Below are positions 31,101 to 40,595 of a DNA stretch of 64,000 bases, piece after piece. This DNA is from Caprella mutica. Taxonomy: Eukaryota > Arthropoda > Malacostraca > Amphipoda > Caprellidae. Positions within the stretch are counted from its first letter, which is position 1, and the number at the start of each line of letters is the position of its first letter. Position numbers and translations under genes: made by a program. The stretch is from the NCBI GenBank assembly GCA_947561585.1, contig CANNZV010001046.1, positions 123,319 to 187,318 of the forward strand, in the 5' to 3' direction. Below the pieces are notes generated by a model that worked only from the letters and a program-made list of their open reading frames with translations, made no database searches and was not told the DNA's origin.

Positions 31101-32689
31101 GACCTTTAGTATCATTATTTTCAAAAAAATTATCAACTGACAGTAGTTTAGCCAGGTGGTCACTTTCAATTCAAAGTTTTCAGTTAACTGTAAAATATTA
31201 TCCTGGAAAATTAAATCTAGTAGCAGACTACCTCAGTAGGTTGGACGACATATCCAATGACCCAACTTTTCGTGAAAGCCCCGTGATTGCTTTATCTACT
31301 GGACAAGATACTGACGACAATGATTTCATCGATAATATACAAACTGATGAAGACAGCATAACCTTGAACACAGACGTACTAACGCCTTACGTACCGTCAT
31401 TGACAGAAGTAAGCTGGACTAACAACGAACTAAAGACAGCACAAAGACAAGATGATTTCTGTATAAACATCTCAGAGGCCTTACTAAATAAAAGAAGTGA
31501 GATAAACAAGACGAATAATGTAAAAGGAACACATAACATTCCTGATTTAGATAACTACTTGATAATAGACGGAATAATATACAAAAGAAGACGATTTGAC
31601 AATAACAGAGTCTTAATATTGAACGTAGTAGTACCATCAGTTCTATTAGAGAAAGCAATAAAATCGGTACATTACATCTTGCACGGAGATTGGAAGCATA
31701 CATTATTCAAATTTAAATTTCGATATTACCACCCATACGAGACACGCCATATTAAATTATTTACCAACGACTGTGATGTATGTAAATTGTTAAAAGGCCG
31801 CGCACCTAGACCTATTAACCTAAAAGCCGCCCCTTTGCCTACAAAACCATTTGAAAGCGTATCAATTGACATCGTAGGACCTTTGACAACAACCGCTGAA
31901 GGAAACAAGTACATTCTGACTCTTGTTGACTTATTTAGTAGATACTGTGTACTAAGACCATTACCAAATAGAGAAACAACAACAATAATTAATACACTCA
32001 GAGACATTTTTTGTTATTTTGGACATCCAAACACACTACTTTCAGACGGAGCTCTCGAATTTACTTCATCTGCTTTGTATCAATTCAGTAATATTCATTC
32101 AATACGTAAAACGGAAGTATTACCTTACATGCCCAGTTCAAACGGACTGTGTGAACGCAAAAATCGGCAAATTGTACAGTTACTTCGTTTATTTGTAAAT
32201 TCAATGAATCCCGGTGAATGGGATGAATATTTGAACACTGTCGCTAATGAATTAAACAACAGCTATAATGAAACTCTTGGTGACACTCCCAGTTTTGCTT
32301 GTCTAAATTATGATACAAGTCCAAACATCACACGGCAAGAATTGACTGACATTTACAATTACGATTCGCCAGAAAGTTTAGTGACTTTAAGAGAAAAAAG
32401 AGCAACTCAAATTAGAGACGATATTAAGAGACAGATTTGGAATACCCGACTAAAACAACATACTTACGCAAATCGAAAAAGAGAAGACAGACAAATAGAA
32501 ACAGGATGCAGAGTGTTATTTAAGAATCACAAAAGGACAAAACTAGACTTACTATTTTTGGGACCTGCGATAGTAACTGATGTAAAAGACTCAAACCTAA
32601 CATTAAATTGGAATGGCAAAGTGATTGAACGCGTGCATATAAATCACGTGATTCTACTTAAAAACAAAATAAGTAGACCTTCAACCTAA
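28157..32689 (+). CDS. pol: Pol polyprotein of element B (PR-RT-RNase H-IN)
   Basis: Residues below are counted from codon 28214. Retropepsin: CMIDTGSDKTIV (~94) and AILGNDIL (~164). A variable linker follows to ~535. RT: RVCLDFRKLNSE, FTTLDLKQAFLQVEL, LPFGLKNSPAVFQ and catalytic CYLDDLCIFS (~746). RNase H: LMTDASNNAIGGCLAQ (~892), KKEAYGLVSAL and TDHRPL. Integrase: zinc region H..H...CDVC (~1155-1190), SIDIVGPL (~1217), LLSDGALEF (~1274) and NGLCERKNRQ (~1311), so the DD35E triad is complete. No stop or frameshift breaks it, and it looks enzymatically competent. The frame is shared with gag across the UGA at 28154. Confidence 0.95.
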   Translation, partial: KEFTGTKISNTNNVDYENKLNSSRYENELQINTNELESEMNSLASNDLLKEESNESILKETNICVNYAPEDNIENRSFIIRNNKLIYNANTNAKTKPHITLNVNNKPFICMIDTGSDKTIVKHEYLKKIDPKAIITNSKITVRGIGGKCPIIGETSFQFNVASEEICVQALVIEKLQFSADAILGNDILHMSNAEINYKEKSVTFQGTNIPFLESNKTNINLHESDNFLAEFQVDRNKRKKKKNKSKVIESNKSMKYNIHAISEINIPPQCITIILGYLKVNDLGEYMVSKKNLSNGLMISESLINVTEKGQNIPLCIINVTDENIYIPEGYILSTCEKAEIQSYHIMCDNLINELNRNASISTDNSIRNKLELENVSLRNSLAGNKNARETISEKNSIYDNFCSCEDKNERNRVEHEICIINEEVQNESEIEKKVLIKNNNASNVFNKISKVFTKVSKASKESTNTENCKVNSFSARNQNKAINNRQLSSESISRNVGMCHTERMSMSDRDSMNGSTKACTHDRVIGEAATNNSQGNNLDKDNLENSTVCTNERVGPITLTDIDVGTEISDDVKNQLLELLNEYRLVLAKKNEKIGTTTAVKYELKLRNPKTIVNVPPYQVPHKYKSLLHDEIRKLRTENVIRPSYSPYNSPVLCVRKPDNSIRVCLDFRKLNSEIEINDYPLPRISDILNSLGRANIFTTLDLKQAFLQVELEEKSKPLTAFTVGSEKFEFSKLPFGLKNSPAVFQSLMAGVMHGYLGVFAFCYLDDLCIFSKDEKTHLDDLRRVLDRLIKANLTVKLEKCSFLQKEITYLGHKISKQGISCKNSLKLKDCPRPTDVSTLQRFLGIMNFFRKFIPYFSKLANPLYELLRKDKPFIWTDSCEESFTKLKTTLDNVQTLAHPDYNKDFILMTDASNNAIGGCLAQFDKDNQLKPLGYFSKTLSKTQTRYSTTKKEAYGLVSALKHFQYVLLGHSTIIYTDHRPLVSLFSKKLSTDSSLARWSLSIQSFQLTVKYYPGKLNLVADYLSRLDDISNDPTFRESPVIALSTGQDTDDNDFIDNIQTDEDSITLNTDVLTPYVPSLTEVSWTNNELKTAQRQDDFCINISEALLNKRSEINKTNNVKGTHNIPDLDNYLIIDGIIYKRRRFDNNRVLILNVVVPSVLLEKAIKSVHYILHGDWKHTLFKFKFRYYHPYETRHIKLFTNDCDVCKLLKGRAPRPINLKAAPLPTKPFESVSIDIVGPLTTTAEGNKYILTLVDLFSRYCVLRPLPNRETTTIINTLRDIFCYFGHPNTLLSDGALEFTSSALYQFSNIHSIRKTEVLPYMPSSNGLCERKNRQIVQLLRLFVNSMNPGEWDEYLNTVANELNNSYNETLGDTPSFACLNYDTSPNITRQELTDIYNYDSPESLVTLREKRATQIRDDIKRQIWNTRLKQHTYANRKREDRQIETGCRVLFKNHKRTKLDLLFLGPAIVTDVKDSNLTLNWNGKVIERVHINHVILLKNKISRPST

Positions 32690-33197
32690 AATGATAATCA
32701 ATCACTCAATGATTAAGTTTTGACTAAGTTAAGTTTAATTTTAATATGTGTTTTTAATGTATTCATGTAATATTAGATTAGCTCATAATAATAATAAAAA
32801 TATCTTTAATTAAAGCATGTAATATCTGACGACACAGCAATTGCATTGCATAATAACGTAAAATATTTTCCTTGCAATAGCAGTAATACTGTTTACATAC
32901 CTAAGTGCAAGTACCCTATGCACTCTAATGCACTGTGCATACATAATCATAACAACTAGAAAACGTGAAAGAAAATTGATTACAAAGAAAACATTTCATA
33001 TGGAATACTAAATTAAAAAGTTAGAACAAGATTAAAACTAATTATAATCAAATATAAAAAGTTCTACATAAATTAATTTTGTTGATAATAAATTCTAGAT
33101 GATGTTTAGATATTTTGAATTACTAATAAATTTCTTTACTAATAAATCTATCTCCTCAGATTAAAAACAGATTACTACTCACATTAAATACTTCAAC
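32690..33197 (+). other. Spacer between pol and the third ORF
   Basis: AT-rich, with no open frame of note. It ends with CTTCAAC before the ATG of the small ORF. A splice acceptor for a subgenomic RNA could lie here (for example TCCTCAG near 33160). Confidence 0.4.
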
Positions 33198-33542
33198 ATG
33201 GGACAAAGTCACTCAGACACCCATTTAAACAATTACAACACGCTGATCGGAACCCTTATTAATTCAAAAAATAAGGAAAGCGTTGAACAGGCCTTGCTTC
33301 ACTTTAGGTGGCAAGAGTCTAGAAATAGAATTTTCCCAACATTTTTGAGCGATCTCATCTCAATGGCCTCATTGTTATTCATGGTAGCTGTAATAATCTA
33401 CTTACGAGTAAAAATGTCAGCCATAACAAAACAACTACAACAATACCAATGTGAACAACGAAAATACTCTGATAAATGTGACAGAGGAATTGTAAGTTTA
33501 TATGAAATTAGCAAATATATATTCAAAATTCTAATATTATAA
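33198..33542 (+). CDS. Small third ORF of element B, possible membrane protein
   Basis: A 114-codon frame in the position where env lies in errantivirus-like elements, but far too short for an envelope protein. It starts MGQSHSD, with Gly2 and Ser at positions 5 and 7, compatible with N-myristoylation. A hydrophobic segment, about residues 51-70 (ISMASLLFMVAVIIYLRV), looks like a membrane span, followed by a Lys/Gln-rich coil-like tail. A consensus splice donor GTAAGT lies at 33492-33497, and an acceptor-like CCCATAG occurs at about 33725-33731, so the C-terminus may be spliced. No family was recognised; a reduced accessory gene is the simplest idea. Confidence 0.55.
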   Translation: MGQSHSDTHLNNYNTLIGTLINSKNKESVEQALLHFRWQESRNRIFPTFLSDLISMASLLFMVAVIIYLRVKMSAITKQLQQYQCEQRKYSDKCDRGIVSLYEISKYIFKILIL

Positions 33543-34470
33543 TTTATGTCATACCCGTAAAATTAAGATCTTATTACCTCTTCTAAATTTAAGAAATTTT
33601 TAGATAAAATTTTACCTTAGGTTATTAATTTAGTAATTTCATGGGTTAAGAGCAATGTCATGTGGAATGTTTTATAAGATCATCCTTAATTGTTACTAAT
33701 TATACTAATTACACTACATTTTATCCCATAGCAACGCCTAGCCTTAGAAGCCGCTAAGACTGCACCCGCTTCTAACGGGGGGGAGTGATCCATCCCTGAT
33801 TCATCCCACAGGAGGGAAAGTTACATGAACATTAATAAATTAAATCATGAAAGTATTAATTAAAAAACTTCAACTTTTCAACTTTTAAAGAAATTGAATT
33901 TTATTTTGAATTTCATTTTGATTTTGAATTGTGAGCTTATCAGTTTAATGAGTGAATAACTTGAGTAAAGTAAAACTAGTAAAACTAAATATTAAAAAAG
34001 AAAAAAAAAAAAAAAAAGTGAATACTAAAAAATTTAGATCTTCTCAAAATTATAATGATCAGAAGATAAGTGTTTAGAATTAAGTATCCTTATAATTATA
34101 TCTTTATTTTTGTGTTTCAAAATCTTGGGACTGAATGTAATCCATTGGTTTATTTGATGTTAGTTATAAGTAAGATCTATTGATCTATGATTTATTTTAT
34201 GCTAATATTTCTATAATAATATCCTGTGTGTCGTTATTCTGAAGTAAAACATTTGTCATGAAATATCTTTTGGGAGAGTGAATCAAATTAAAACAAACAA
34301 AAAAAAAATGTATTTTAAATTTTTTTTTAAATTTTACAATCAAAACAAATAACTGAGAATACATGCTCCTCGCTTTTAATTAATGAATTAATTTAAACTA
34401 CTAAGACTTTTCAATTAATGAAGAGCGAAATGGATATTGTTCTTAATTAAGACAACATCCATTTCGTTAA
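33543..34470 (+). other. 3' untranslated region of element B
   Basis: Non-coding. It contains a G run within CTTCTAACGGGGGGGAGTGA (33770-33788) that resembles an internal polypurine tract, and an A17 run (about 34000-34017). No further gene was seen. Confidence 0.55.
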
Positions 34471-34482
34471 AGAAGGGAGCTA
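34471..34482 (+). promoter_or_regulatory. Polypurine tract of element B
   Basis: AGAAGGGAGC plus TA immediately before the TG of the 3' LTR at 34483; purine-rich primer for plus-strand synthesis. Confidence 0.75.
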
Positions 34483-34793
34483 TGTAAGGACCTGTAGTCA
34501 CACCCTGTAGTTATGAGACTTATATAGAGCAACCGCTCCGCTCACAGACTCAGTTGGAGATATACATTGGCTCGTGTTAATACCCACTCTCCCATTGGGA
34601 CTCCTATCATGTCTAATGATATGGATCCCTACTCTATACCCTATCTATCCCTTAATATGTAAGCTACCTTAATCTGTATCGTAAGATAATTAATAAACTA
34701 ATAAAACTCCCTAACTATTTCAATGAACCCTGTTTAAACCCTATTATATTATTTAATCAGATTTAAACTCTTACGTAACTAGAGGTAGCGACA
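34483..34793 (+). repeat. 3' LTR of element B
   Basis: Same 311-bp sequence as 24557-24867; I found no difference by direct reading. AATAAA at 34692-34697 is the probable polyadenylation signal. Confidence 0.95.
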
Positions 34794-34998
34794 GTTTAAA
34801 TAAATTGATGGGGGTTATTATTTATATACGGTATTACCTTCTATCGTTACTACCCTTCTATCGTTACTTCACCTTTACTGATATTACCCTTCTATCGATT
34901 TTACCATTCTATCGGTAATACCCCTTTTATTATCTAATCCATTCACAAATACTGCATACCTCCTTATAATGGACACTCCGATCGAGTCGGGAGATAAA

Positions 34999-35403
34999 CT
35001 TTCAGTGCTGATTCTCTCATTTCTTCACGTCACTCCATTCAGAGTTTGACATTACCAGGCCAAGTGAATCTAGGAATACCTTTCAGTGCTGGTTTTCTCA
35101 TCTCTTCACGTCAATCTATTCAGAGATTGACATTACCAGGCCATGTCAATCTATAAATGCCTTTCAGTGCTAATTATCTCATCTCTTCACGTCACTCTAT
35201 TCAGAGTTTGACATTATCAGGCCAAGTGAATCTAGGAATACCTTTCAGTGCTGGTTTTCTCATCTCTTCACGTCAATCTATTCAGAGTTTGACATTACCA
35301 GGCCATATCAATCTATAAATGCCTTTCAGTGCTAATTATCTCATCTCTTCACGTCACTCTATTCAGAGTTTGGCATTACCAGGCCATGTGAATCTAGGAA
35401 TGA
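34999..35403. repeat. 81-bp tandem repeat, five copies, A-B-A-B-A order
   Basis: Each unit starts CTTTCAGTGCT and includes TCTTCACGTCA and GACATTACCAGGCCA. Copies 1, 3 and 5 share CTAGGAATRM ends; copies 2 and 4 share CTATAAATGC ends, which gives a 162-bp higher-order dimer. A sixth copy breaks off after ATTTCAGTG. Before it (34845-34925) is a short imperfect repeat of CCTTCTATCG. Confidence 0.9.
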
Positions 35404-35749
35404 ATTTCAGTGTCACATAAGTTGTTGGTTTTTGTCACATTTCGGAGAGATTTTAGGTAAAATATGTAACAGAGGAAATATAAAATTTGATAAATTACGA
35501 GTCAAAAAAAAGTCTACGCGTAACTAACTAAAGTTATCAAATAAAAATTAATTTTATGGTAATTTTTAACCAAAGGAAATAAAGCAATGCACAAAAATTC
35601 ACAATATGTTCATTCTCTGCTCTTCATCCTACTTCAATCGTATTCCAAAGGTGGATCATTTCCTGAATAATGCAATTCTGAGATTTCAAGAAATCCATTT
35701 CGAACACAAATTGAATTTTAAAGTTTACATTGCTGCAAAATTAGAATTT
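35404..35749. other. Non-coding, no feature recognised
   Basis: AT-rich DNA between the 81-bp array and the first 64-bp unit. Confidence 0.5.
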
Positions 35750-35813
35750 TGAGAGGATATAGTAAGTACTATCCTTCTAATAAGAATCGTTACCTCTATT
35801 CGAAACATCGCAT
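35750..35813. repeat. 64-bp tandem unit, copy left of the 14-kb transposon
   Basis: TGAGAGGATATAGTAAGTAC...CATCGCAT. The same unit occurs three times at 50007-50198 on the other side of the transposon. The four were one array before insertion. Confidence 0.95.
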
Positions 35814-36680
35814 CCCAGGCAGAATTTATCGGTGAAATTATCGGTAATTATGGGGTAGGTTAAATATTATCCATAAAATACCGATAATCACTCACGATAA
35901 CTATATATGGCATAAATTTATCCATAATTATCGATACATATTGGAAATATATTATCGATGAAAATTTGACTTAAATTATTATGATAATTATGGAAAAAAT
36001 CATTCTATTCATTATCGATGAATTTGTGATGAATATCTTTCGATGATTTTCGATAAATTTGAATTAAAATTTTATCGATGCAATTACGATGATGATTTAT
36101 ACATAAAATAACGATGATGACACTCTATGAATTATCGATAAACATGTATCGTTAATATATAGGTAATGATCGATATATATTATAGATAAATCATCAACTA
36201 ATTTTATATGTAAATTTTCGGATAATTCTGCGACGACGTTATTCTAAAAAATATAGAAAAATTGGCGGTAAAAATTAAAAGATAATTATATAAGAAAGTA
36301 ATTTATAATTGAACAACATATTAATATTTTAGAAATTATTGGAAAAATTATGGATGACAATGCTCAGAAAGTTATCGATAATTAAGTCCCGAAAAAGTAA
36401 GATTAATTATCTAAAAATAATATTAATTAATTATCGATAAACTTATATATGTAATTATATCAGAAATTTTCGATATTCTTATTAGATGAACCATCAATAA
36501 TATTGCAAGGAAAATATGGATAATTCTTCCTCTAATATGATATAAGAATTATCTGTAAATAGAAAACAAAAATTAAAAGAAAACTATGGATGAATTTTAT
36601 TAAATAGGTTAGAATAATCAGAAATATAAATATGATTTACTTTCTTAGATAAATTACGGTTGACAACACATCTAAATTTA
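35814..36680. repeat. Left subterminal repeat region of the CACTA-like element
   Basis: Dense copies, in both orientations, of motifs such as TTATCGATAA, ATTATCGATG and AATTATGGA. Such arrays are the usual transposase-binding sites of CACTA elements. The right end (49300-50004) has the same motif class. Confidence 0.75.
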
Positions 36681-36690
36681 CCGATTATTA

Positions 36691-36890
36691 CCCAGGCAGC
36701 ATTACTTTATTGGGACGCGCTTGGGACAATGTTGTGTCGTTCGGACTTGCTCGGATACTTGGGGAAAAATGTCGTCCCAGTAATGGGACATCACAATTTA
36801 ACCAATATTGTTTTCCAAGTGATGTCCCATGTTATCACAATATTGTTTCCTATTTTCGTTCCAATTGAGTGTGTATAAGTTATTGGGTGA
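36691..36890. other. Internal CCCAGGCAG terminus-like sequence with TGGGACA repeats
   Basis: CCCAGGCAGCATTAC begins at 36691, nine bases identical to the element end, and is followed by direct and inverted copies of TGGGAC/GTCCCA. It looks like the terminus of a related element, but I find no partner right end. It could be a truncated nested copy or an internal duplication. Confidence 0.4.
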
Positions 36891-39800
36891 GCATTATTAC
36901 TATCATGATATTTTTTTTTGTGAATTGAGTCAAATTATTACAAATTTTCTTTTAAATAAATGTTGTAATTAAATGCATATGAGATTATCTTTGCTATACC
37001 TAGTTGATAGATAAATTATAATTCATCTCGATCCTATTGTATAATGTGGTAATCAAAAGATTGATTAACAAATGAATATTATACAATTCATTTCCTCAAA
37101 ATTTCATGAGTGCACTTATTTTATTTACAGACATGATCTGTGATCTACTGATCTTCTGCGCATGTCTATTGACGAATCAGTTGGAAAAACTTGATATTAA
37201 GTTTTGAAAGCTTTGGTATAATATTAAATAATAATGAGTTACAGGTCGTTTCTTAGATGTGATAGTACAATACCTATTTGATTAGCTTTACTAAGAAAAT
37301 ACGCTATGAATCTTATACTTTCTGCAATGTAAGAAATCTAATCCAGCGATTTTAAGGGTATTTATTTTACCCTAAAGCGTTAATCTCAGAAAATTATATT
37401 AGGTATATTATTGATATCCTACTCTCCACGGGTATTTCCGCATGAAAAATTAATATAACTAATTTACAACATTACATTTTTTTTAAATTCCACATAATAT
37501 GATGATTCATAACAATAAATTGATGGATATATTTATTATTCGGGGTAAAACCACATTCTGAAACACCCTATAACCGCTTGGGTTGTTTGACTGCATCGTT
37601 TGAAATGGAAGATGGCCGACTGGTCACTGACGTTGCTGTATTGATCTTATCCGCGCTCTACTGTATTCTGTGATAGTTCTAGCTAATACTAAAACTTTAT
37701 TAATATTACCTATAAGATAAATGTCTGAGGCTTGTTACAGCTTAACTATATACCTAGGTACCTAAATATTCTATTGAAATATTTCCTATTTAGGCACCTA
37801 AGCTCCTAAGTCCTAACTAGCTAGGTAGGTTGGTAGCTAGTTGGGTGAAACCCTATATTGGTACTCTAGGTATAGCTAAGAAATATTCCTCTAAGTTTCT
37901 AACTAGGTATGTAAGCATCTAATACATCTCTATTAACTAACCTACCTCTGTAACCTAACTAGTTAGGAACTACCTAATTAGGTTAGCACTCTACTTTCCG
38001 AGGAGGAGGAGTTTACAATTAAGACTAGGTACTTACCTAGTACTGCCTACCTACTAGGTCATTGAGTCACGTACCTACCTAGCCGCCTAGGAAACTATTT
38101 TATTAAAACCCTATTTGCTGACCTAGTAAAATAAGTAAATATAGGTGTACCTACATGGTTTAAAAATTAGGCTTTCTAATTTGCTAACTAGGCTGATAAA
38201 CACTGTGTTACTTATCCAGACAGCCGTCAGCCTACAGGCTGACAAGTGACAGCTTATGCCTAGGCTGTACCTATCTGTAAGTGACCCCATGATGATGTTA
38301 CAAACTTACAGAGTACCTATGTCAGTTAAAGCCAATTAATTGGCTTAGATTTGAAATGGTCAAATCTCAGATACCTATGTCTAATTGGCTTCAAATTTTG
38401 AATTAATTCCTATGTTTCACAGTTCCCATGTTAATTAATTGATTTGGCTTGAAATCTTAAAAAAATAAGCCAAATTGGCTTGGCTCCAAATTTCTATATA
38501 ACATTGGTTCAAAAATTTAAAATTGGCTTACAATTAGGTATCCAGCCTCTGAAACATGGTACCTACGGTCCTACCTATTCATCGCACTACTCACTAATTT
38601 GTCATTCAGTCTGGTTAATGGTCACCTGCCTAAATTAGAGTACCTACCTAAATAAGGCTACGACCCGCTACGCGGTACGCCCTACTAAACTAGTTAGCGT
38701 ACTAAGTAATATGTACCCAACTGTTTTTGGCCTCAAACCACAATGACACTACCTACCTAATATAAAATAATAGTTTAACTGCATAATACTCATAGACCTT
38801 TACTAAATAATTCAATATAAATTTAAAATAACAATTTGATATAAATTTAGCTAAATAATATAGTATATCTCATAATCTCTCCATTTTTCTCTCCAGCTGT
38901 TACCAAAATTCACCATAATTCTCTCCAAAATACCATTGTAGCTTGCATAAGAGAAAATTAGATATTTCTCTCCATCTAAAATTAAATGGCTCAAAATAAC
39001 TATGATAAACTCGCCATTAAAATGGCGAGTTTGGACTTTGGACATGCTTTAGTACCTGGAAATATATATAGTTTTCCTTAACAAAATAGTTTGAAGTTGA
39101 AGAGGCGCAATTTACCTGAGACCAGAGTATCTGCCCTGCGTCACTGCGTGCCTTGTTTGTTTCAGTTTTAGAGACAAAAACTGGCAGGAAAAATTATCTA
39201 CCAAGGTAATAGGCCATATCCCGCCATAGTAGGCCAGTCTGTATTTTGTGATAAATTTTTCCCCTTTGAACATAGTATTCTGGCAAAGTCGGTGGATTTC
39301 TAGCTATTAATTCATATGTTACCATTAATTTTCAGTGGATGAATTGGGAAAATATTGATGGATCAGTCAAATTACTGAAATTTATGGTGTTTTTTTTCAG
39401 CTTTTTCAAAAATTCAGTGGGATTTTGTGCAGCAAATACAAACTGGATAGTAGGCATAGTCACATATCACAATATCATAGTATCCTAAATAAGAAGTAAC
39501 TAGTATCTACTGCCTAGTCTCCTAGACTCCCTTCAAATCTTTATCTGAACCTATTTGGCATTTTGGCTGGTTTTTTAACTTTAATAAATCCAGATACGGT
39601 TGAAGTAGGTACCTAGAATGATCAATGATGCTAGTCAATGCCAGTTATGTTTATATCCATGAAATAAGTAATAAATCCACTAAATTTGAAAAGTGATTAC
39701 TGATTAGGTAATGAAGAAGTTACTGATTAGTGATTAGGTAATGAAGAGTATTTAGTTTGAAATTTAATGTTAAGTGGGTAGCTAGTTGTTTCAATTTAAA

Positions 39801-40255
39801 TTAATGTAACTATTGGAACTTATTCAAAATTGTTCATAGAAAATGTCCCAAATATCTTGCTATTCTGCAACCGCCAACCGGCACAGTTTGATTTTTATCT
39901 CATTTCTCTATATAATATATTGGTTGTTGTTCTCAATTGAAAAGTCGAAACCACTGTGCATTTGGTATCATGTACTGAATTCCACTGCACTCCAATGTCT
40001 CTCCTAATTTCTCACAAATGTATACAATAATTACATGCATGTAAATGTAGTTAACAGTCTCCAAGATCTTGCCAAAATACATTTGCCACCAGAAAACTCC
40101 CCAAAGTAGGGTCACGGCCCTACTTAAAGAGTCTCTAAAATATTTTGAACCAAAATTACATTAAAATGCTGCATAGCTATCAAAAGAACCGCAGTGCCTG
40201 CTATAATATATTAATTTAAGTTTTAACGTGTGTTTTGAAGCTATGATGTTTCTGT
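36891..40255. other. Non-coding upstream region of the transposase gene
   Basis: No coding frame recognised. 37735-38160 and 38560-38770 are dense in TACCTA/TAGGTA hexamers. 38320-38540 repeats AATTGGCTT in both orientations. A CAATTTACCTG motif occurs at 39109, and in related forms at 40619 and 41541. Confidence 0.45.
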
Positions 40256-40263
40256 TTTTAGAG

Positions 40264-40587
40264 CAGTGGTTCTTAACCTCGGTTCGATCGAACCCCAAGG
40301 GTTCGGTGAGTCACTTCCAGGGGTTCGGCAGTTTGGCTCATTAAGTTGTTTGTTTATATGCAAAATTCATGTTTAGTTCCTTTTGATCATTGAGCATATT
40401 GATTTAGTGTGCCAGTGCAAACGATGCTTGGTACAGTTTGTGCACTAATACAGTTTAACTTTAGTTATGTACATATATTTTTATTTTGAGGAGGAAAACA
40501 CATTTTATTTTCCAACTACAAGGGTTCAATGAATGCATATATGGAGCTTCTGGGATTCGGTACCTCCAAAAAGGTTTAGAACCACTG
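40264..40587. mobile_element. hAT-type MITE
   Basis: The left end is CAGTGGTTCTTAACCT and the right end is AGGTTTAGAACCACTG. Flanking 8-mers TTTTAGAG (40256-40263) and TGTTAGAG (40588-40595) differ at one base. CAGTGGTTCT...CC ends with 8-bp duplications are standard for hAT non-autonomous elements. 324 bp, no coding capacity. Confidence 0.85.
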
Positions 40588-40595
40588 TGTTAGAG

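Larger units (their letters stand above)
24553..34797 (+). mobile_element. Full-length Ty3/Gypsy retrotransposon B with GTTT duplication
   Basis: Two 311-bp LTRs (24557-24867 and 34483-34793) that I find identical on side-by-side reading bound a complete element. The 4-bp target duplication GTTT is at 24553-24556 and 34794-34797. A tRNA-Lys primer site, gag, pol with PR-RT-RH-IN, a small third ORF and a polypurine tract occur in the standard order. Identical LTRs mean a recent insertion. It interrupts non-coding DNA. Confidence 0.95.
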
